Assembly: GCF_002117485.1 (NCBI RefSeq)
Contig: NZ_CP021030.1
Location: forward strand, 1,801,001-1,865,000
DNA: 64,000 bases
Source: Rhizobium sp. NXC14
GTDB taxonomy: Bacteria; Pseudomonadota; Alphaproteobacteria; Rhizobiales; Rhizobiaceae
Reading direction: 5' to 3'
Positions within the stretch are counted from its first letter, which is position 1, and each line of letters starts with the position of its first letter. Below are positions 10,379-20,615 of this stretch, piece after piece. The notes beneath the pieces were generated by a model. It saw only the letters and a list, made by a program, of their open reading frames with translations. It searched no databases and was not told the origin of the DNA. The translations under genes were made by a program, and so were the position numbers.

Positions 10379-10855
10379 ATGAAACTCAATGAAATCAAGG
10401 ACAACGAAGGCTCGACCCACAGCCGCAAGCGCCTCGGCCGCGGTATCGGTTCGGGCTCCGGCAAGACGGCTGGTCGCGGTGTCAAGGGTCAGAAGTCCCG
10501 TTCCGGCGTCGCCATCAACGGCTTCGAAGGCGGCCAGATGCCTATCTATCGTCGCCTGCCGAAGCGCGGCTTCAACAACATTTTCGCTTCCGACTTTGTT
10601 GTGGTGTCGCTCGGCCGCATTCAGGCGGCAGTCGACGCCGGCAAGCTCGACGCCAAGGCGACTGTTGACGCCGCTGCCCTGAAGGCTGCCGGGGTTATCC
10701 GCCGCGCCAAGGACGGCGTTCGCGTTCTCGCCGACGGCGAGCTCAAGGCCAAGATCACCATCGTCGTCGCGGGCGCTTCCAAGCCCGCCGTCGAGAAGAT
10801 CGAAAAGGCCGGCGGCACGGTGACGCTGCTTTCTGCTCCGGCTGCAGCAGAATAA
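10379..10855 (+). CDS. rplO: 50S ribosomal protein L15
   Basis: Late assembly protein of the 50S subunit. The ATG at 10379 ([20 protein letters not shown]) gives 158 residues and is preceded by GACGGAGGAAACGCTC; the open frame upstream overlaps rpmD and is not L15. The glycine/basic N-terminal segment ([20 protein letters not shown]) is typical. Followed by a terminator-like stem and then secY. Confidence 0.97.
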   Translation: MKLNEIKDNEGSTHSRKRLGRGIGSGSGKTAGRGVKGQKSRSGVAINGFEGGQMPIYRRLPKRGFNNIFASDFVVVSLGRIQAAVDAGKLDAKATVDAAALKAAGVIRRAKDGVRVLADGELKAKITIVVAGASKPAVEKIEKAGGTVTLLSAPAAAE

Positions 10856-10868
10856 TATCTGATGATAT

Positions 10869-10900
10869 ATCGCCCGGGGTGCTTCACACCGGGCGATTTT
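10869..10900 (+). terminator. Terminator-like hairpin between rplO and secY
   Basis: ATCGCCCGG (10869-10877) pairs with CCGGGCGAT (10889-10897) in a nine-pair stem, and the run TTTT ends it (10897-10900). It is 13 bases after the rplO stop. It looks like an intrinsic terminator or attenuator that would set secY-adk expression apart from the ribosomal genes. The remaining bases up to secY (to 11088) contain no gene I can support. Confidence 0.6.
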
Positions 10901-11088
10901 GCTCCCATATGTGGGCCTCACAAAAACTTGGCTGGCGCGCCCGCGTCACGCCGGTAAAACTGGAAAACAAGGGTGAGGCATGGGGTTGCGCTGCAATCCG
11001 TCCAAAACCCGGTTTTGAATTATTTTCATACTGATTCCGGGGCCGGCATTTCCCCAGAGACGCCGGAATTGGTAGGGCGGAGAATCGC

Positions 11089-12429
11089 ATGGCTTCTGCA
11101 GCGGAACAATTGGCATCCAACCTCAATTTTTCGACCTTTGCCAAAGCCGAGGATCTGAAGAAGCGCCTGTGGTTCACACTGGCAGCTCTCCTCGTCTACA
11201 GGCTCGGCACCCATATCCCGCTTCCGGGTCTCAATCCCGAAGCCTATGCCCAGGCGTTCCGCGGCCAGGCAGGCGGCATTCTCGGCCTTTTCAACATGTT
11301 CTCGGGCGGCGCCGTTCAGCGCATGGCGATCTTTGCGCTCGGCATCATGCCCTATATCTCCGCTTCGATCATCGTGCAGCTGATGACGTCGGTCGTGCCG
11401 ACGCTTGAAAACCTGAAGAAGGAAGGCGAGCAGGGTCGCAAGATCATCAACCAGTACACCCGCTACGGCACCGTCATTCTGGGTGCGCTTCAGGCTTACG
11501 GCATTGCGGCCGGACTGGAGAGCGGCCAGGGCCTTGTCGTCGATCCGGGCTGGTTCTTTCGTATTTCCACCGTTCTGACGCTGCTCGGCGGCACGATGTT
11601 CCTGATGTGGCTGGGCGAGCAGATCACCTCGCGCGGTATCGGCAACGGCATTTCGCTGATCATCTTCGCCGGTATCGCAGCCGGCCTGCCGAGCGCTCTT
11701 GCCGGCACGCTTGAACTCGGCCGCACCGGGGCGCTGTCGACCGGCCTCATCCTGCTCGTCATCATTGTCGCAATCGCCGTCATCGGTGTCATCGTTTTCG
11801 TGGAGCGCGCCCAGCGCCGGCTGCTGATCCAGTATCCGAAGCGCCAGGTCGGCAACCGCATGTTCCAGGGCGATACGTCGCACCTGCCGCTGAAACTGAA
11901 CACCTCGGGCGTAATCCCGGCGATTTTTGCCTCTTCGCTGCTGCTTCTGCCGGCGACAGTCGCGGGCTTTGCCAACACCACGGCCATGCCTGCCTGGGCG
12001 ACGTCGATCGTTGCCGCCCTCGGCCATGGCCAGCCGCTCTACATGGTGCTCTATGCGGCGCTGATCGCCTTCTTCGCCTTCTTCTATACGGCCATCGTCT
12101 TCAATCCGAAGGACACGGCCGACAATCTGAAGAAGCATGGCGGCTTTATTCCCGGAATCCGTCCAGGTGAGCGCACCGCTGAATACATCGACTACGTGCT
12201 GACCCGTATCACGGTGATCGGCGCCATCTATCTCGTCTTCGTCTGCATCCTCCCGGAGATTCTGGTGTCGCAAACCGGCATTCCATTATCCCTTGGTGGG
12301 ACTTCGCTTTTGATCGTGGTTAGCGTAACTCTTGATACGGTTGCACAGATCCAGGGTCACCTGATCGCGCAGCAATACGAAGGCCTGATCAAGAAATCGA
12401 AGTTGCGAGGAGGAAAGAGGGGGCGATGA
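11089..12429 (+). CDS. secY: Protein translocase subunit SecY
   Basis: Channel-forming subunit of the SecYEG translocase in the inner membrane. The 446-residue product begins with a cytosolic N-terminus and has about ten hydrophobic segments. Family motifs are visible ([13 protein letters not shown] in TM1, [14 protein letters not shown] in TM2, [40 protein letters not shown]). The ATG lies after GGCGGAGAATCGC. Its end overlaps adk by four bases (ATGA), the usual secY-adk coupling. Confidence 0.98.
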   Translation: MASAAEQLASNLNFSTFAKAEDLKKRLWFTLAALLVYRLGTHIPLPGLNPEAYAQAFRGQAGGILGLFNMFSGGAVQRMAIFALGIMPYISASIIVQLMTSVVPTLENLKKEGEQGRKIINQYTRYGTVILGALQAYGIAAGLESGQGLVVDPGWFFRISTVLTLLGGTMFLMWLGEQITSRGIGNGISLIIFAGIAAGLPSALAGTLELGRTGALSTGLILLVIIVAIAVIGVIVFVERAQRRLLIQYPKRQVGNRMFQGDTSHLPLKLNTSGVIPAIFASSLLLLPATVAGFANTTAMPAWATSIVAALGHGQPLYMVLYAALIAFFAFFYTAIVFNPKDTADNLKKHGGFIPGIRPGERTAEYIDYVLTRITVIGAIYLVFVCILPEILVSQTGIPLSLGGTSLLIVVSVTLDTVAQIQGHLIAQQYEGLIKKSKLRGGKRGR

Positions 12430-13076
12430 GACTTATCCTTTTGGGGCCGCCGGGCGCGGGCAAGGGAACCCAGGCCCAGCGGATCGTGGAAAAGCACGGC
12501 ATTCCGCAGCTTTCCACGGGAGATATGCTGCGTGCGGCGGTCAACGCCGGCACGGAGATCGGCAAGCGCGCCAAGGCGGTCATGGACGCCGGTAAGCTGG
12601 TCTCGGATGAGATCGTCATCGCCATCGTCTCGGAGCGAATCGATCAGCCCGATTGCGCCAACGGTTTCATTCTCGATGGCTTCCCCAGGACGCTCGTTCA
12701 GGCGGACGCCACCGAAGCGATGCTGAGAGCAAAGGGTCTTGGTCTCTCCGTCGTCATCGAATTCCGTGTCGATGATGCCGAATTGGTCCGTCGTGTTGCC
12801 GGCCGCTACTCTTGCGCCCAGTGCGGTAGCGTCTATCACGACACGGACAAGGTCCCGGCCAATGAGGGTGTGTGCGACAAGTGCGGCTCTACCCACTTCA
12901 AGCGCCGTCCCGACGACACTCCGGAGACCATGACGGCCCGGTTGCAGGTCTACTACAAGGAGACCTCACCGCTGATCGGTTACTACCATGCCAAGGGCAA
13001 GCTCAGGTCTGTCGACGGCATGGCTGAAATCGACCAGGTGACTGCTGAGGTCGAAGCCATTCTTTCCAAGCTTTAA
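12426..13076 (+). CDS. adk: Adenylate kinase, zinc-type LID
   Basis: Interconverts ATP + AMP and 2 ADP. The 216-residue product has the P-loop [10 protein letters not shown] near residues 7-16, the AMP-binding signature FILDGFPRT, and a long LID domain. The LID carries two CxxC pairs (CAQC and CDKC), which in this family bind zinc; many proteobacterial adenylate kinases lack them. Start overlaps secY by four bases. 222 bases follow before rpsM. Confidence 0.98.
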   Translation: MRLILLGPPGAGKGTQAQRIVEKHGIPQLSTGDMLRAAVNAGTEIGKRAKAVMDAGKLVSDEIVIAIVSERIDQPDCANGFILDGFPRTLVQADATEAMLRAKGLGLSVVIEFRVDDAELVRRVAGRYSCAQCGSVYHDTDKVPANEGVCDKCGSTHFKRRPDDTPETMTARLQVYYKETSPLIGYYHAKGKLRSVDGMAEIDQVTAEVEAILSKL

Positions 13077-13298
13077 GGCTTGAAAATAAACTTGGCGGAA
13101 ACGGTTGCTTTTCAGCAGTGATTCCGCTAAACACCGCGCCAACTCGCGACATTCCCTGCGATCGGCGCGGATTTCCCTGGGAAGTCCGGGTGCGGTCGTT
13201 TTGACATGTTACGGACATTAAATCTGAACGGGCGGCCCAGAGGGTCGCATAACGAAGCCCACTTGCCGGATGGCAACTGGAATGCAAGGAGAACAGGC

Positions 13299-13667
13299 GT
13301 GGCACGTATCGCTGGCGTCAACATCCCGACTGCAAAGCGCGTAGTCATCGCGCTGACCTACATTCACGGGATCGGTCCGAAATTCGCACAGGAAATCGTC
13401 GAGAAGGTCGGTATTCCGGCTGAGCGTCGTGTGCATCAGCTGACGGACGCTGAAGTCCTTCAGATCCGCGAAACCATCGACCGTGACTATCAGGTCGAGG
13501 GTGATCTTCGTCGCGAAACCGCGATGAACATCAAGCGTCTGATGGATCTCGGCTGCTACCGCGGCCTGCGTCATCGTCGCGGCCTTCCGGTCCGCGGTCA
13601 GCGCACGCACACCAATGCCCGCACCCGTAAGGGTCCGGCAAAGGCAATCGCTGGCAAGAAGAAGTAA
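13299..13667 (+). CDS. rpsM: 30S ribosomal protein S13
   Basis: 30S head protein that contacts the P-site tRNA and the 50S subunit. The start is a GTG at 13299 (read [20 protein letters not shown]), supported by AAGGAGAACAGGC just upstream and the exact family N-terminus; this gives the standard 122 residues. The C-terminus ([20 protein letters not shown]) is typical. It opens the alpha block (rpsM-rpsK-rpoA-rplQ) after a gap of about 220 bases. Confidence 0.97.
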   Translation: MARIAGVNIPTAKRVVIALTYIHGIGPKFAQEIVEKVGIPAERRVHQLTDAEVLQIRETIDRDYQVEGDLRRETAMNIKRLMDLGCYRGLRHRRGLPVRGQRTHTNARTRKGPAKAIAGKKK

Positions 13668-13688
13668 TTTCCGGGAAACCGGGGTGGG

Positions 13689-13717
13689 GAGGCTGGCGGT
13701 CCGCGCCGGCCTCTTTT
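13689..13717 (+). terminator. Terminator-like hairpin between rpsM and rpsK
   Basis: GAGGCTGGCG (13689-13698) pairs with CGCCGGCCTC (13704-13713), ten pairs with one T-G wobble and a five-base loop, followed directly by TTTT (13714-13717). This is one of the best intrinsic-terminator shapes in the window, yet it lies inside the alpha block with rpsK starting 84 bases later. Confidence 0.6.
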
Positions 13718-13800
13718 GAGTTTGGAGCGGGACCATGTAGGCGCCGTTCCGGTGTAGCCGCTGGTATTACGGCGGTGAAGAGATCAAAGAAAGGAATAGC

Positions 13801-14190
13801 ATGGCTAAGGAAGCCGTCCGTGTTCGCCGTCGCGAGCGCAAGAATATCTCGTCGGGTGTCGCGCACGTTAACTCGACCTTCAACAACACGATGATCACCA
13901 TCACCGATGCGCAGGGCAATGCGATCGCTTGGTCGTCGGCTGGCGCCAAGGGCTTCAAGGGTTCGCGCAAGTCGACCCCCTTTGCTGCCCAGATCGCTGC
14001 CGAAGACTGCGCCAAGAAGGCCCAGGAACACGGCATGAAGTCGCTGGAAGTCGAAGTCTGCGGTCCGGGTTCGGGTCGTGAATCGGCTCTGCGTGCGCTC
14101 CAGGCTGCAGGTTTCATGATCACGTCCATCCGCGACGTGACGCCGATCCCGCACAATGGCTGCCGTCCGCGCAAGAAGCGCCGCGTCTGA
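13801..14190 (+). CDS. rpsK: 30S ribosomal protein S11
   Basis: Platform protein near the E site that contacts mRNA and helps S7 placement. The 129-residue product has [20 protein letters not shown] and the C-terminal signature ([20 protein letters not shown]). AAGAAAGGAATAGC precedes ATG. It is flanked on both sides by hairpin-containing gaps (to rpsM and to rpoA). Confidence 0.97.
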   Translation: MAKEAVRVRRRERKNISSGVAHVNSTFNNTMITITDAQGNAIAWSSAGAKGFKGSRKSTPFAAQIAAEDCAKKAQEHGMKSLEVEVCGPGSGRESALRALQAAGFMITSIRDVTPIPHNGCRPRKKRRV

Positions 14191-14203
14191 TCATCGCTCT
14201 CGT

Positions 14204-14237
14204 CACCGGTGAGCTCCTTGGCGCTCCCGGTGGTTTT
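14204..14237 (+). terminator. Terminator-like hairpin between rpsK and rpoA
   Basis: CACCGG (14204-14209) and CCGGTG (14227-14232) form the base, GAGC (14211-14214) and GCTC (14223-14226) extend it past a single bulged T, and GTTTT follows (14233-14237). Same shape and position rule as the other intra-operon hairpins in this block. Confidence 0.5.
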
Positions 14238-14287
14238 AAAGCTCGGTTGTCACGATTGGATGGTGGCAACGAACGGAAGGCAAACTC

Positions 14288-15298
14288 ATGATTCAGAAGA
14301 ACTGGCAGGAATTGATCAAGCCGAACAAGGTGGAGTTCTCCTCGAGCTCGCGCACCAGGGCGACGCTCGTCGCCGAACCGCTGGAGCGCGGCTTCGGCCT
14401 CACCCTCGGCAACGCGCTTCGCCGCGTTCTGCTCTCCTCGCTGCGCGGTGCTGCCGTTACGGCGGTGCAGATCGACGGCGTGCTGCATGAATTCTCCTCG
14501 ATTCCCGGCGTCCGCGAAGACGTCACGGATATCGTGCTCAATATCAAGGAAATCGCCATCAAGATGGATGGCGACGACGCAAAACGCATGGTCGTGCGCA
14601 AGCAGGGCCCGGGCGTTGTCACGGCTGGCGACATTCAGACGGTCGGCGATATCGAAATCCTCAACCCCGAGCATGTGATCTGCACGCTGGACGAGGGCGC
14701 CGAGATCCGCATGGAGTTCACCGTCAACAACGGCAAGGGCTATGTTCCGGCCGAGCGTAATCGTGCGGAAGATGCTCCGATCGGCCTTATCCCGGTCGAC
14801 AGCCTCTATTCGCCGGTCAAGAAGGTGTCCTACAAGGTTGAAAATACCCGCGAAGGACAGGTTCTCGACTACGACAAGCTGAACATGACCATCGAAACCG
14901 ATGGCTCGATCACCGGCGAAGACGCCGTCGCTTTTGCGGCGCGCATCCTCCAGGATCAGCTTGGCGTCTTCGTCAACTTCGACGAGCCGCAGAAGGAAAC
15001 CGAAGAGGAAGCAGTCACCGAACTTGCTTTCAACCCGGCTCTCCTCAAGAAGGTGGACGAACTCGAACTGTCGGTCCGTTCGGCAAACTGCCTGAAGAAC
15101 GACAACATCGTCTACATCGGTGACCTGATTCAGAAGACAGAAGCAGAAATGCTCCGCACGCCGAATTTTGGTCGCAAGTCGCTGAACGAAATCAAGGAAG
15201 TTCTCGCTTCCATGGGCCTGCACCTCGGCATGGAAGTGCCGGCATGGCCGCCCGAGAACATCGAAGATCTCGCCAAGCGCTACGAAGACCAATATTAA
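14288..15298 (+). CDS. rpoA: DNA-directed RNA polymerase subunit alpha
   Basis: Scaffold subunit for RNA polymerase assembly and contact point for activators and UP elements. The 336-residue product shows the N-terminal dimerisation domain ([20 protein letters not shown]) up to about residue 230 and the C-terminal DNA-binding domain with [20 protein letters not shown] and [23 protein letters not shown] follows GGAAGGCAAACTC. Lies between rpsK and rplQ as usual. Confidence 0.98.
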   Translation: MIQKNWQELIKPNKVEFSSSSRTRATLVAEPLERGFGLTLGNALRRVLLSSLRGAAVTAVQIDGVLHEFSSIPGVREDVTDIVLNIKEIAIKMDGDDAKRMVVRKQGPGVVTAGDIQTVGDIEILNPEHVICTLDEGAEIRMEFTVNNGKGYVPAERNRAEDAPIGLIPVDSLYSPVKKVSYKVENTREGQVLDYDKLNMTIETDGSITGEDAVAFAARILQDQLGVFVNFDEPQKETEEEAVTELAFNPALLKKVDELELSVRSANCLKNDNIVYIGDLIQKTEAEMLRTPNFGRKSLNEIKEVLASMGLHLGMEVPAWPPENIEDLAKRYEDQY

Positions 15299-15305
15299 GA
15301 AAACA

Positions 15306-15331
15306 AAAGGCAGGCTCTTTCGGCTGCCTTT
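15306..15331 (+). terminator. Terminator-like hairpin between rpoA and rplQ
   Basis: AAAGGCAG (15306-15313) pairs with CTGCCTTT (15324-15331), eight pairs with a ten-base loop, seven bases after the rpoA stop. The T-run is part of the stem. rplQ begins about 90 bases downstream, so read-through must be common. Confidence 0.5.
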
Positions 15332-15422
15332 CCCCGTCAAACAGCAGGCATATCGCCTGCATGTGCCAGGAAACGGCAGACCCGGTAACGAAGTAAGGGT
15401 ACTGCATTAAAGGAGAAGAGCA

Positions 15423-15845
15423 ATGCGCCATGGTAAAGCCGGCCGCAAGCTGAATAGAACTGCAAGCCACCGCAAGGCGATGTTCGCCAATATGGCGGCT
15501 TCGCTGATAACCCACGAGCAGATCGTCACGACCCTGCCGAAGGCCAAGGAAATCCGTCCGATCGTCGAAAAGCTCGTCACGCTCGGCAAGCGCGGCGACC
15601 TGCACGCTCGCCGTCAGGCGATCTCGCAGATCCGCGATGCTGCCGTCGTTTCGAAGCTGTTCGACACGATCGCAACGCGTTACGCCACCCGCAACGGCGG
15701 CTATCTGCGCATCATGAAGGCCGGCTTCCGCCAGGGCGACAACGCCGCCATGGCCGTGATCGAGTTCGTCGACCGCGACACTTACGCCAAGGGCGCAGCC
15801 GACAAGGCCCGCGTCGCTGCTGAAGAGCAGGCCGTCGCCGCCTAA
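15423..15845 (+). CDS. rplQ: 50S ribosomal protein L17
   Basis: Located near the tunnel exit of the 50S subunit. The 140-residue product has the family start ([20 protein letters not shown]) and signature ([20 protein letters not shown]), with an alanine-rich tail. AAAGGAGAAGAGCA is a strong ribosome-binding site. Last gene of the ribosomal superoperon, followed by a clear terminator. Confidence 0.97.
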   Translation: MRHGKAGRKLNRTASHRKAMFANMAASLITHEQIVTTLPKAKEIRPIVEKLVTLGKRGDLHARRQAISQIRDAAVVSKLFDTIATRYATRNGGYLRIMKAGFRQGDNAAMAVIEFVDRDTYAKGAADKARVAAEEQAVAA

Positions 15846-15866
15846 GTCTTCCGTTTTGGCGGATAG

Positions 15867-15898
15867 AAAACAGCCGGGCTGCGAAGCCCGGCTGTTTT
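15867..15898 (+). terminator. Strong bidirectional terminator ending the ribosomal superoperon
   Basis: CAGCCGGGCT (15871-15880) and AGCCCGGCTG (15885-15894) form a perfect ten-pair stem with loop GCGA, flanked by AAAA before and TTTT after. This is the best terminator in the window and marks the true end of the superoperon. Confidence 0.92.
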
Positions 15899-15987
15899 CA
15901 TTTGTGCATCGGCCGAAAACGGAAGCGGCGCAGCTTCTTCGGCGACGGAGCGATGTCTGTCCAGAGCTCCAAACTGTGGAGATTAAG

Positions 15988-16392
15988 ATGGAAGGTTCTA
16001 TGCGCGAAGCGCATTCTCGAGCGCAGCTCCTCCGTCTCGGGGCTGTGCTTGTGGTGATTGCGGCCGGCCTGGCGCTCAGGCGCTTCGGCTACGCGGTCGA
16101 TCTGCCTTTCGTCGTCGTCAAATATGGCGGGTCGGCGCTGTGGGGGGCGATGGTCTATCTGCTGGTGGCGCTCGTTCTCGGAAAGTCACCGCGGGCAGTC
16201 ATTGCGGTCATGGCGCTGTTCATGGCAATCGCAGTCGAATTCTTCCGACTTTATCATACACCCTGGTTGGACGCCTTTCGGTTGACGACTGCAGGCGCCT
16301 TGTTGCTTGGCCGGATATTTTCCCTCTGGAACATACTGGCCTATGCGATCGGCATCGCTGTGGTCTGTGCCTTTGATCCCGCGCGCCGTTGA
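15988..16392 (+). CDS. DUF2809 family membrane protein
   Basis: A small inner-membrane protein of unknown function. I place the start at 15988 (MEGSMREAHSRAQLL, 134 residues); an earlier in-frame ATG at 15856 would run through the rplQ terminator. Four hydrophobic segments are seen (LGAVLVVIAAGLAL, GGSALWGAMVYLLVALVL, VIAVMALFMAIAVEFF, FSLWNILAYAIGIAVVCAF). The polar motif FFRLYHTPWLDAFRLTTAGA between the last two is characteristic of DUF2809. It ends nine bases from the convergent msrQ gene and has no operon partner on its strand. Confidence 0.75.
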   Translation: MEGSMREAHSRAQLLRLGAVLVVIAAGLALRRFGYAVDLPFVVVKYGGSALWGAMVYLLVALVLGKSPRAVIAVMALFMAIAVEFFRLYHTPWLDAFRLTTAGALLLGRIFSLWNILAYAIGIAVVCAFDPARR

Positions 16393-16401
16393 CAGCTGGC
16401 T

Positions 16402-17058
16402 TCAGGAAACCGACGCCACCGCACGATTGCGCTGCCGCCCCTGGCTTTTCTTCCGACTGCGCGCGATCGGCCGCCAGGAGCGGTAAAGGATGAGCGCGAT
16501 GATCAACCCCACATAAATAAACTGCTCGAGATCGAGGATCTTGGTCGAAAGGGCAAAATGCAGAGCCCCGCAGGCGGCAATGATGGTGACGAGGCGGTGT
16601 AGCCAGATCCAGGTCGTACCGAGGCGACGGATCGAGAAATTATTGGATGTCACCGCCAGGGGAATAAGCATGGCAAGGCCAGCCATGCCGAACATGATGA
16701 ACGGGCGCTTCAGCACGTCGTTGACGACGGCCTGAATATCCATCGCCTGGTCGAGCACCATGTAAACGGTGAAATGCATCAGCGCATAGTAGAAGGTCAA
16801 AAGGCCGAGAGCGCGGCGGTAGCGCAGATAATTCCAGCCGAACAACTCGCGGGCAGGGGAGACTGCAAGTGTTGCGATCAGGAAGCGGATTGTCCAGATG
16901 CCGAGGAAGAGCTCAAAGGTCTTGACCGGATCGGCGCCGAGCTGATCGGTCGCGCCGAGATAGAAGGTCCAGGCGGCGGGCACGAACCCGACGACATAAA
17001 GCAGCCAGACGGAAGCGGGCTGCCAGCGCTTCGGGATGGCGAGCGACAGTTCCGCCAT
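16402..17058 (-). CDS. msrQ: Heme b membrane subunit of the periplasmic methionine sulfoxide reductase (MsrQ/YedZ)
   Basis: MsrQ passes electrons through the inner membrane to MsrP, which repairs oxidised methionine in periplasmic proteins. The 218-residue product has about six hydrophobic segments with histidines suited to heme ligation (YYALMHFTVYMVL, WIWLHRLVTIIAACGALHF) and a basic tail. The start at 17058 ([20 protein letters not shown]) overlaps the msrP stop by one base (TGATG); the longer open frame upstream is only msrP antiframe sequence. Operon with msrP is clear. Confidence 0.93.
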   Translation of the reverse strand: MAELSLAIPKRWQPASVWLLYVVGFVPAAWTFYLGATDQLGADPVKTFELFLGIWTIRFLIATLAVSPARELFGWNYLRYRRALGLLTFYYALMHFTVYMVLDQAMDIQAVVNDVLKRPFIMFGMAGLAMLIPLAVTSNNFSIRRLGTTWIWLHRLVTIIAACGALHFALSTKILDLEQFIYVGLIIALILYRSWRPIARSRKKSQGRQRNRAVASVS

Positions 17059-18005
17059 CAGAAATTTGCCTTCAGATCCATGCCGGCATAAAGGCTCGCC
17101 ACCTCGTCGGCATAGCCGTTGAAGGGCAGGGTGGGGTGACGGCTGGCGCCGAAGAAGCCGCTTTCGCCGATGCGCCGCTCGCTCGCCTGGCTCCAGCGCG
17201 GATGGTCGACGGCTGGATTGACGTTGGCGTAGAAACCGTATTCCTGCGGATTGGTCACCTGCCAGGTGTTCTTCGGCTGCTGGTCGGTGAGCGTGATCCT
17301 GACGATCGACTTGATGCCCTTGAAGCCGTATTTCCACGGCACGACGAGGCGGATCGGCGCACCGTTCTGGTTCGGCAGCGTTTCGCCATAAAGCCCGACG
17401 GCAAGCAGCGTCAGCGGGTGGCGCGCCTCGTCGAGGCGCAGGCCCTCGACATAGGGCCAGTCGAGCGACTGGAAGAAGCCCTTCTGCCCCGGCATCTCCT
17501 CCGGTCGCACGACGGTTTCGAAGGCGATATATTTGGCGCTGCCGAGCGGCTCCACCTTGTCGAGCAGCGCCGCCAGCGGAAACCCGTTCCATGGAATGAC
17601 CATCGACCATGCCTCGACGCAGCGCATCCGATAGGTGCGCTCCTCGATCGGGAATTCCTTCATCAGCGCCTCGACGTCGAAGGTACCTGGCTTGTTGACC
17701 ATGCCGTCGACCTTGACCGTCCAGGGCAGCGGCTTGAAATCGCCGGAGAGAGCGGCGGGGTCGCCCTTGTCGAGACCAAACTCATAGAAATTATTGTAGG
17801 TCGTGACGTCCTTGATCGGCGTCGTCTTCTCATCGACCTTGTACTTGCTCTCGACGGCGGAAAGGGCGGCCGCGCTGGCCTTTCCAGCGCCATAGAGCGC
17901 CATGGCGCCAAGCATCGCTGCGCCCAGGAATTCACGGCGGCGCAGATAGATCTGGCGCGGCGTGATCTCCGACGACGCGATCTTTGGGGGGCGATAGTTT
18001 GGCAT
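17058..18005 (-). CDS. msrP: Molybdopterin-dependent methionine sulfoxide reductase catalytic subunit (MsrP/YedY)
   Basis: Periplasmic molybdoenzyme that reduces protein-bound methionine sulfoxide using electrons from MsrQ. Start chosen at 18005 ([20 protein letters not shown]), 315 residues. A twin-arginine export signal ([17 protein letters not shown], residues 21-37) leads a sulfite-oxidase-type fold. The molybdenum-ligating cysteine is C129 in [14 protein letters not shown]. Other family motifs are [20 protein letters not shown] and the end [14 protein letters not shown] perfect ATATTC-C-GAATAT dyad lies about 20 bases upstream (18026-18038). Confidence 0.95.
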   Translation of the reverse strand: MPNYRPPKIASSEITPRQIYLRRREFLGAAMLGAMALYGAGKASAAALSAVESKYKVDEKTTPIKDVTTYNNFYEFGLDKGDPAALSGDFKPLPWTVKVDGMVNKPGTFDVEALMKEFPIEERTYRMRCVEAWSMVIPWNGFPLAALLDKVEPLGSAKYIAFETVVRPEEMPGQKGFFQSLDWPYVEGLRLDEARHPLTLLAVGLYGETLPNQNGAPIRLVVPWKYGFKGIKSIVRITLTDQQPKNTWQVTNPQEYGFYANVNPAVDHPRWSQASERRIGESGFFGASRHPTLPFNGYADEVASLYAGMDLKANF

Positions 18006-18344
18006 GTCGAAAACCTCCAGGGCGGATATTCCGAATATAGTCCTTAAACGAACCGCCCGCATGTTCGGATCAATTTCTATGCCTTGAAGATTGCTGACAG
18101 GAAGCCAATTTTTTGTGTTCTGCTGTGATGGGATAGGGTGTAACCAAAGGCCCGCCGAACCGTATATATTCGAATGGCGCTCAACGCGCTTCTCCCGGCG
18201 GCGTACCGGATTTGGCCTTGCCGGTAGTGACAGCCCCCATCGATTGGATTAGGACAATTCCAAAAAGCGGCGTTCGCCCGGCCCGCAGGCTTCATTGCCG
18301 CCCCGGCTTCGCCTGATGTTTCCGACATGTCGAGGAAGACACCG
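18006..18344. promoter_or_regulatory. Divergent msrP / ilvD intergenic region
   Basis: About 340 bases between the divergent msrPQ and ilvD genes. No credible gene is present. A short hyphenated dyad ATATTC-C-GAATAT (18026-18038) lies just before msrP and could be an operator. Promoters for both directions must be here, but I see no convincing -35/-10 pairs, and no BCAA-type leader peptide or attenuator for ilvD. Confidence 0.35.
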
Positions 18345-20183
18345 ATGCCAGCTTACCGTTCCAGAACCACGACCCACGGCCGCAACATGGCGGGCGCGCG
18401 CGGCCTTTGGCGCGCCACGGGCATGAAGGATTCGGATTTCGGCAAGCCGATCATCGCGGTGGTGAATTCCTTCACCCAGTTCGTGCCGGGCCACGTGCAT
18501 CTTAAGGATCTCGGCCAGCTCGTCGCCCGCGAAATCGAGGCGGCCGGCGGCGTCGCCAAGGAGTTCAATACGATCGCCGTCGACGACGGCATCGCCATGG
18601 GCCATGATGGCATGCTCTATTCGCTGCCCTCGCGCGAGTTGATCGCCGACAGCGTCGAATACATGGTCAATGCCCATTGCGCTGATGCAATGGTCTGCAT
18701 TTCCAACTGCGACAAGATCACTCCCGGCATGCTGATGGCGTCGCTGCGCCTCAACATCCCCACCGTCTTCGTGTCCGGCGGTCCGATGGAAGCGGGCAAG
18801 GTCGTGCTGCATGGCAAGCAACATGCGCTCGACCTCGTCGACGCCATGGTCGCGGCTGCCGACGACAAGATCTCTGATGACGACGTCAAGGTGATCGAGC
18901 GTTCAGCCTGTCCGACCTGCGGCTCGTGCTCCGGCATGTTCACCGCAAACTCCATGAATTGCCTGACGGAGGCGCTCGGCTTGTCGCTGCCCGGCAATGG
19001 TTCGACGCTTGCCACCCATGCCGATCGTAAGCGCCTCTTCGTCGAGGCCGGCCACCTGATCGTTGATCTCGCCCGCCGCTACTACGAGCAGGACGACGTC
19101 AAGGCGCTGCCGCGCACCATTGCCTCCAAGCAGGCTTTCGAGAATGCGATGGCGCTCGATATCGCCATGGGCGGTTCGACCAATACGGTCCTGCACATCC
19201 TGGCAGCAGCCCATGAAGGCGAAGTCGATTTCACTATGGCCGATATCGACGCCCTGTCGCGCCGGGTGCCATGCCTGTCGAAGGTCGCGCCTGCCAAGAG
19301 CGATGTACACATGGAAGATGTCCATCGCGCTGGCGGCATCATGTCGATCCTCGGAGAGCTCGATAAGGGTGGCCTGCTGAACCGCGATTGCCCGACCGTC
19401 CATGCCGAGACGCTCGGCGATGCAATCGATCGCTGGGACATCACCCGCACCAGCAGCGACACCGTCCGCAACTTTTATCGCGCCGCTCCCGGCGGCATCC
19501 CGACCCAGGTCGCCTTCAGCCAGGAGGCCCGCTGGGACGAGCTCGACACCGATCGCCAAAACGGCGTCATCCGTTCCGTCGAACATCCCTTCTCGAGGGA
19601 TGGCGGTCTTGCCGTGCTAAAGGGTAATCTCGCGGTCGACGGCTGCATCGTAAAGACGGCCGGCGTCGATGAATCGATCCTGAAATTCTCAGGCCCGGCC
19701 CGCGTCTTCGAAAGTCAGGATGCGTCGGTCAAGGCGATCCTCGCCAACGAGATCAAGGCTGGCGACGTCGTCGTCATCCGCTACGAAGGCCCGAAGGGCG
19801 GCCCCGGCATGCAGGAAATGCTCTATCCGACGAGCTACCTGAAGTCGAAAGGCCTCGGCAAGGCATGCGCACTGATCACCGACGGCCGCTTTTCCGGCGG
19901 CACCTCGGGTCTCTCGATCGGCCATGTCTCGCCGGAAGCGGCAAACGGCGGCACGATCGGCCTGGTGCGCGAAGGCGACATGATCGATATCGATATCCCG
20001 AACCGCACGATCAGCCTGCGTGTCAGCGAGCCCGAGCTCGCCGCCCGCCGCGCAGAGCAAGACGGCAAGGGCTGGCGGCCGACCGAGGTTCGCAAGCGCA
20101 ACGTCACCACCGCACTCAAAGCCTATGCTGCCTTCGCGACGAGCGCCGATCGCGGCGCCGTGCGGGATCTGAACGCTCGCTGA
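18345..20183 (+). CDS. ilvD: Dihydroxy-acid dehydratase
   Basis: Iron-sulfur enzyme that dehydrates 2,3-dihydroxy-isovalerate and -methylvalerate in valine/isoleucine biosynthesis. I use the ATG at 18345 ([20 protein letters not shown]), 612 residues, because GAGGAAGACACCG lies just before it; 18327 is an alternative. Cluster-ligating cysteines are in [13 protein letters not shown] and [19 protein letters not shown]. The C-terminal half has [19 protein letters not shown]. Monocistronic, with a hairpin after it. Confidence 0.97.
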   Translation: MPAYRSRTTTHGRNMAGARGLWRATGMKDSDFGKPIIAVVNSFTQFVPGHVHLKDLGQLVAREIEAAGGVAKEFNTIAVDDGIAMGHDGMLYSLPSRELIADSVEYMVNAHCADAMVCISNCDKITPGMLMASLRLNIPTVFVSGGPMEAGKVVLHGKQHALDLVDAMVAAADDKISDDDVKVIERSACPTCGSCSGMFTANSMNCLTEALGLSLPGNGSTLATHADRKRLFVEAGHLIVDLARRYYEQDDVKALPRTIASKQAFENAMALDIAMGGSTNTVLHILAAAHEGEVDFTMADIDALSRRVPCLSKVAPAKSDVHMEDVHRAGGIMSILGELDKGGLLNRDCPTVHAETLGDAIDRWDITRTSSDTVRNFYRAAPGGIPTQVAFSQEARWDELDTDRQNGVIRSVEHPFSRDGGLAVLKGNLAVDGCIVKTAGVDESILKFSGPARVFESQDASVKAILANEIKAGDVVVIRYEGPKGGPGMQEMLYPTSYLKSKGLGKACALITDGRFSGGTSGLSIGHVSPEAANGGTIGLVREGDMIDIDIPNRTISLRVSEPELAARRAEQDGKGWRPTEVRKRNVTTALKAYAAFATSADRGAVRDLNAR

Positions 20184-20231
20184 GTAGCCTCGAACCTACG
20201 ACCCGCTGATCAAGAGTCAGCTGCTTTGTCG

Positions 20232-20265
20232 ACCGGTCGCTGTCAAAGCGGCCGGTTGATGTTTT
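20232..20265 (+). terminator. Terminator hairpin after ilvD
   Basis: ACCGGTCGCT (20232-20241) pairs with AGCGGCCGGT (20247-20256), ten pairs with one wobble and a five-base loop; GTTTTTG follows at 20260-20266. The stop codon of the convergent gene lies inside the stem, so it probably serves ilvD mainly. Confidence 0.6.
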
Positions 20266-20590
20266 TGTAGGTCTCGCCGAGCTGCTTCATCCGCTCGTCG
20301 TAGGCAGCCTTGATGCAGGCGGTATCGGCGCCGCATTCCTGCCGCTTCTTCAGCCATGCGGTCTGCTCGTCCTGCAACGTGCCGCGAGAGCCCATGGCCA
20401 GCAGCCCGGAGAGCAGCTCGAAAGTCGTCACCATCTTGACGTCCGCGTCGTTAAGGGCGCGGTTGTCGCAGATCGCCTTTTCGTCCGGCTTCAATTCCTT
20501 CGCATCACAATCGAAGCTCGCCGACCATGCAGGATTCGATGGGAAAATCAGGATCGCCAAACAGAGCGCGGCCGACATTCGCCATGTCAT
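20243..20590 (-). CDS. Small secreted protein, LprI/DUF1311-like
   Basis: About 115 residues with a signal peptide (MSAALCLAILIFPSNPAWSA) followed by a cysteine-containing domain FDCDAKELKPDEKAICDNRA and KRQECGADTACIKAAYDERM. The pattern (C-x-K-A-x-x-x-x-E-K-x-I-C ... C ... C) fits the DUF1311/LprI N-terminal family of periplasmic proteins, some of which inhibit lysozyme. Four ATG codons stand in a row (20599, 20596, 20593, 20590); the AGGAAG site favours the later ones. The next gene upstream on the same strand (DUF1232) lies 25 bases away, so the two may be co-transcribed. Confidence 0.7.
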   Translation of the reverse strand: MTWRMSAALCLAILIFPSNPAWSASFDCDAKELKPDEKAICDNRALNDADVKMVTTFELLSGLLAMGSRGTLQDEQTAWLKKRQECGADTACIKAAYDERMKQLGETYKNINRPL

Positions 20591-20615
20591 CATCATCATC
20601 TTCCTTTACTGCCGA

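Noticed and set aside
11026..12273. Minus-strand open frame opposite secY (415 codons)
   Set aside because: Very charged and repetitive antisense translation; secY is certain.
13201..13230. Perfect TTGACA before rpsM as a promoter
   Set aside because: No acceptable -10 at 16-19 bases; the AT-rich TTAAAT lies only 11 bases away.
16402..17610. msrQ extended to 402 codons
   Set aside because: The extra upstream part overlaps msrP in another frame; the start at 17058 with the TGATG overlap fits the family length.
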